A stretch of 64,000 nucleotides of DNA from Thiomicrospira aerophila AL3 (lineage in GTDB: Bacteria; Pseudomonadota; Gammaproteobacteria; Thiomicrospirales; Thiomicrospiraceae): assembly GCF_000227665.2 (NCBI RefSeq), contig NZ_CP007030.1:1-64000 (forward strand), in the 5' to 3' direction. The translations under genes were made by a program, and so were the position numbers. This document shows, piece by piece, positions 63,165 through 64,000 of the stretch (position 1 is the stretch's first letter; each line of letters begins with the position of its first letter). Below the pieces are notes generated by a model. It was not told where the DNA came from. It was given only the letters and a program-made list of their open reading frames with translations, and made no database searches.

Positions 63165-64000
63165 TTAGCTAGCCTTGGTGCGACTGTGACGCTTACGGTC
63201 GTTTTCAGTCAGGTGCTTTTTACGAATACGGACTGATTGTGGCGTGACTTCAACCAATTCGTCATCGTCAATAAACTCAAGCGCTTGCTCAAGTGTAAAG
63301 CGAATCGGGGGGGTTAGCACAATCGCTTCGTCAGTACCCGAAGCACGCATGTTAGTAAGCTGCTTGCCTTTCAAAGCGTTAACCGTTAGGTCGTTTTCAC
63401 GGCTATGCAAACCGATGACCTGACCTTCATAGACTTCATCACCATGACCAATAAATAAACGACCACGCTCTTGTAGGTTAAAGAGCGCAAAACCAAGCGC
63501 TTTACCAGTGCTCATCGCAATCAATACGCCACGGCTACGTTCACCGACGCTACCGTCAAACTTAGGGCCATAATGCGAGAAGCTGCTGAAGATTAGGCCA
63601 TTACCTTGGGTCGCGGTCATGAACTCAGTACGGTAACCAATCAAGCCACGTGAAGGAATCATAAAGTCAATACGAACGCGACCTTGGCCGTCCGGAACCA
63701 TGTCTGACATAATTGCTTTACGCATACCTAGTTGTTCCATGACGGTGCCCTGGTTTTCTTCTGGGACATCAACGGTGAGGGTTTCATAAGGTTCACAGAC
63801 TTCGCCATCAATTTCACGGAAGATAACTTCTGGACGAGATACGCCTAGCTCGAAGCCTTCGCGACGCATGGTTTCAATTAAAACGGATAAATGCAGTTCA
63901 CCACGACCTGAAACACGGAATTTATTGGCATCTTCGGTGTCTTCAACACGTAACGCTACGTTAGTGAGCAATTCTTTATCCAGACGCTCACGGATTTGGC
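63165..64000 (-). CDS. typA: GTP-binding ribosome-associated protein TypA/BipA, 3' part
   Basis: The C-terminal ~278 residues of the translational GTPase TypA; the gene runs off the right edge, so the GTPase domain is outside. Visible parts: the EF-G-like domain ([33 protein letters not shown]) and the TypA-specific C-terminal domain ([52 protein letters not shown]-like segment and [17 protein letters not shown] end). Open at the window boundary, not truncated by mutation. Confidence 0.95.
   Translation of the reverse strand, partial: QIRERLDKELLTNVALRVEDTEDANKFRVSGRGELHLSVLIETMRREGFELGVSRPEVIFREIDGEVCEPYETLTVDVPEENQGTVMEQLGMRKAIMSDMVPDGQGRVRIDFMIPSRGLIGYRTEFMTATQGNGLIFSSFSHYGPKFDGSVGERSRGVLIAMSTGKALGFALFNLQERGRLFIGHGDEVYEGQVIGLHSRENDLTVNALKGKQLTNMRASGTDEAIVLTPPIRFTLEQALEFIDDDELVEVTPQSVRIRKKHLTENDRKRHSRTKAS

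Overview
The window looks like the origin-proximal part of the chromosome of a sulfur-oxidising, probably chemolithoautotrophic gammaproteobacterium. It opens with a DnaA box and dnaA-dnaN, followed directly by flavocytochrome c sulfide dehydrogenase genes (fccAB). The protein style (DnaA, GlmS, Moco genes, OvoA, many c-di-GMP proteins) suggests the Thiomicrospira / Hydrogenovibrio / Thiomicrorhabdus group. That placement is my inference from the gene set; no search was run. No transposase, integrase, CRISPR array or rRNA operon was seen.

Layout. 1-6.4 kb: dnaA, dnaN, fccAB, glmS. 6.4-10.2 kb: molybdenum cofactor genes (moaA, a structured leader that may be a Moco-type riboswitch, moaD, moaE, moeA, moaC). 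10.2-12.9 kb, minus strand: luxS-mtnN-purT and a small DUF2892-type membrane protein (activated methyl cycle and purine synthesis). 13.0-13.4 kb: a 51-residue membrane protein, tRNA-Leu(TAG) and tRNA-Phe(GAA), the last behind a perfect consensus sigma-70 promoter. 13.5-26 kb: a dense signalling block with two paralogous membrane HD-GYP proteins, a FIST-domain protein paired with a hybrid kinase (NosP/NahK-like), a GGDEF-EAL protein, a single-domain response regulator, a 1034-residue hybrid kinase and rmuC. 26-43.5 kb: a complete Lap-type biofilm adhesion locus: LapG protease, LapD c-di-GMP receptor, LapB/LapC type I secretion parts, a TolC-OmpA fusion outer-membrane component, and two tandem giant RTX adhesins with nearly identical retention modules and the same Pro-Ala-Ala-Gly LapG site. 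43.6-47.8 kb: ovothiol genes (ovoA, an ovoB-like C-S lyase) plus an SDR. 47.9-64 kb: a chemoreceptor, adk, mrcA, rph-rdgB-hemW, an AsmA protein, a RhlE-type helicase, several small or unknown proteins, an orphan Hpt protein, pip and the 3' part of typA.

How it fits together. The likely theme of the middle 30 kb is control of surface attachment. HD-GYP and EAL phosphodiesterases would lower c-di-GMP, the NosP-like pair could add nitric-oxide sensing, and LapD would translate c-di-GMP level into sequestration or release of LapG, which cuts the two adhesins off the cell. 

The least expected signal is at DNA level. The 8-bp palindrome CAGGCCTG occurs 31 times by hand scan, where about one copy is expected by chance. 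It is usually embedded in a gene-oriented AGCAGGCCTGGT-like 12-mer, is read in different codon frames, and is absent from the adhesin coding sequences although one copy follows each adhesin gene. This resembles a DNA uptake sequence or a HIP1-like highly iterated palindrome.
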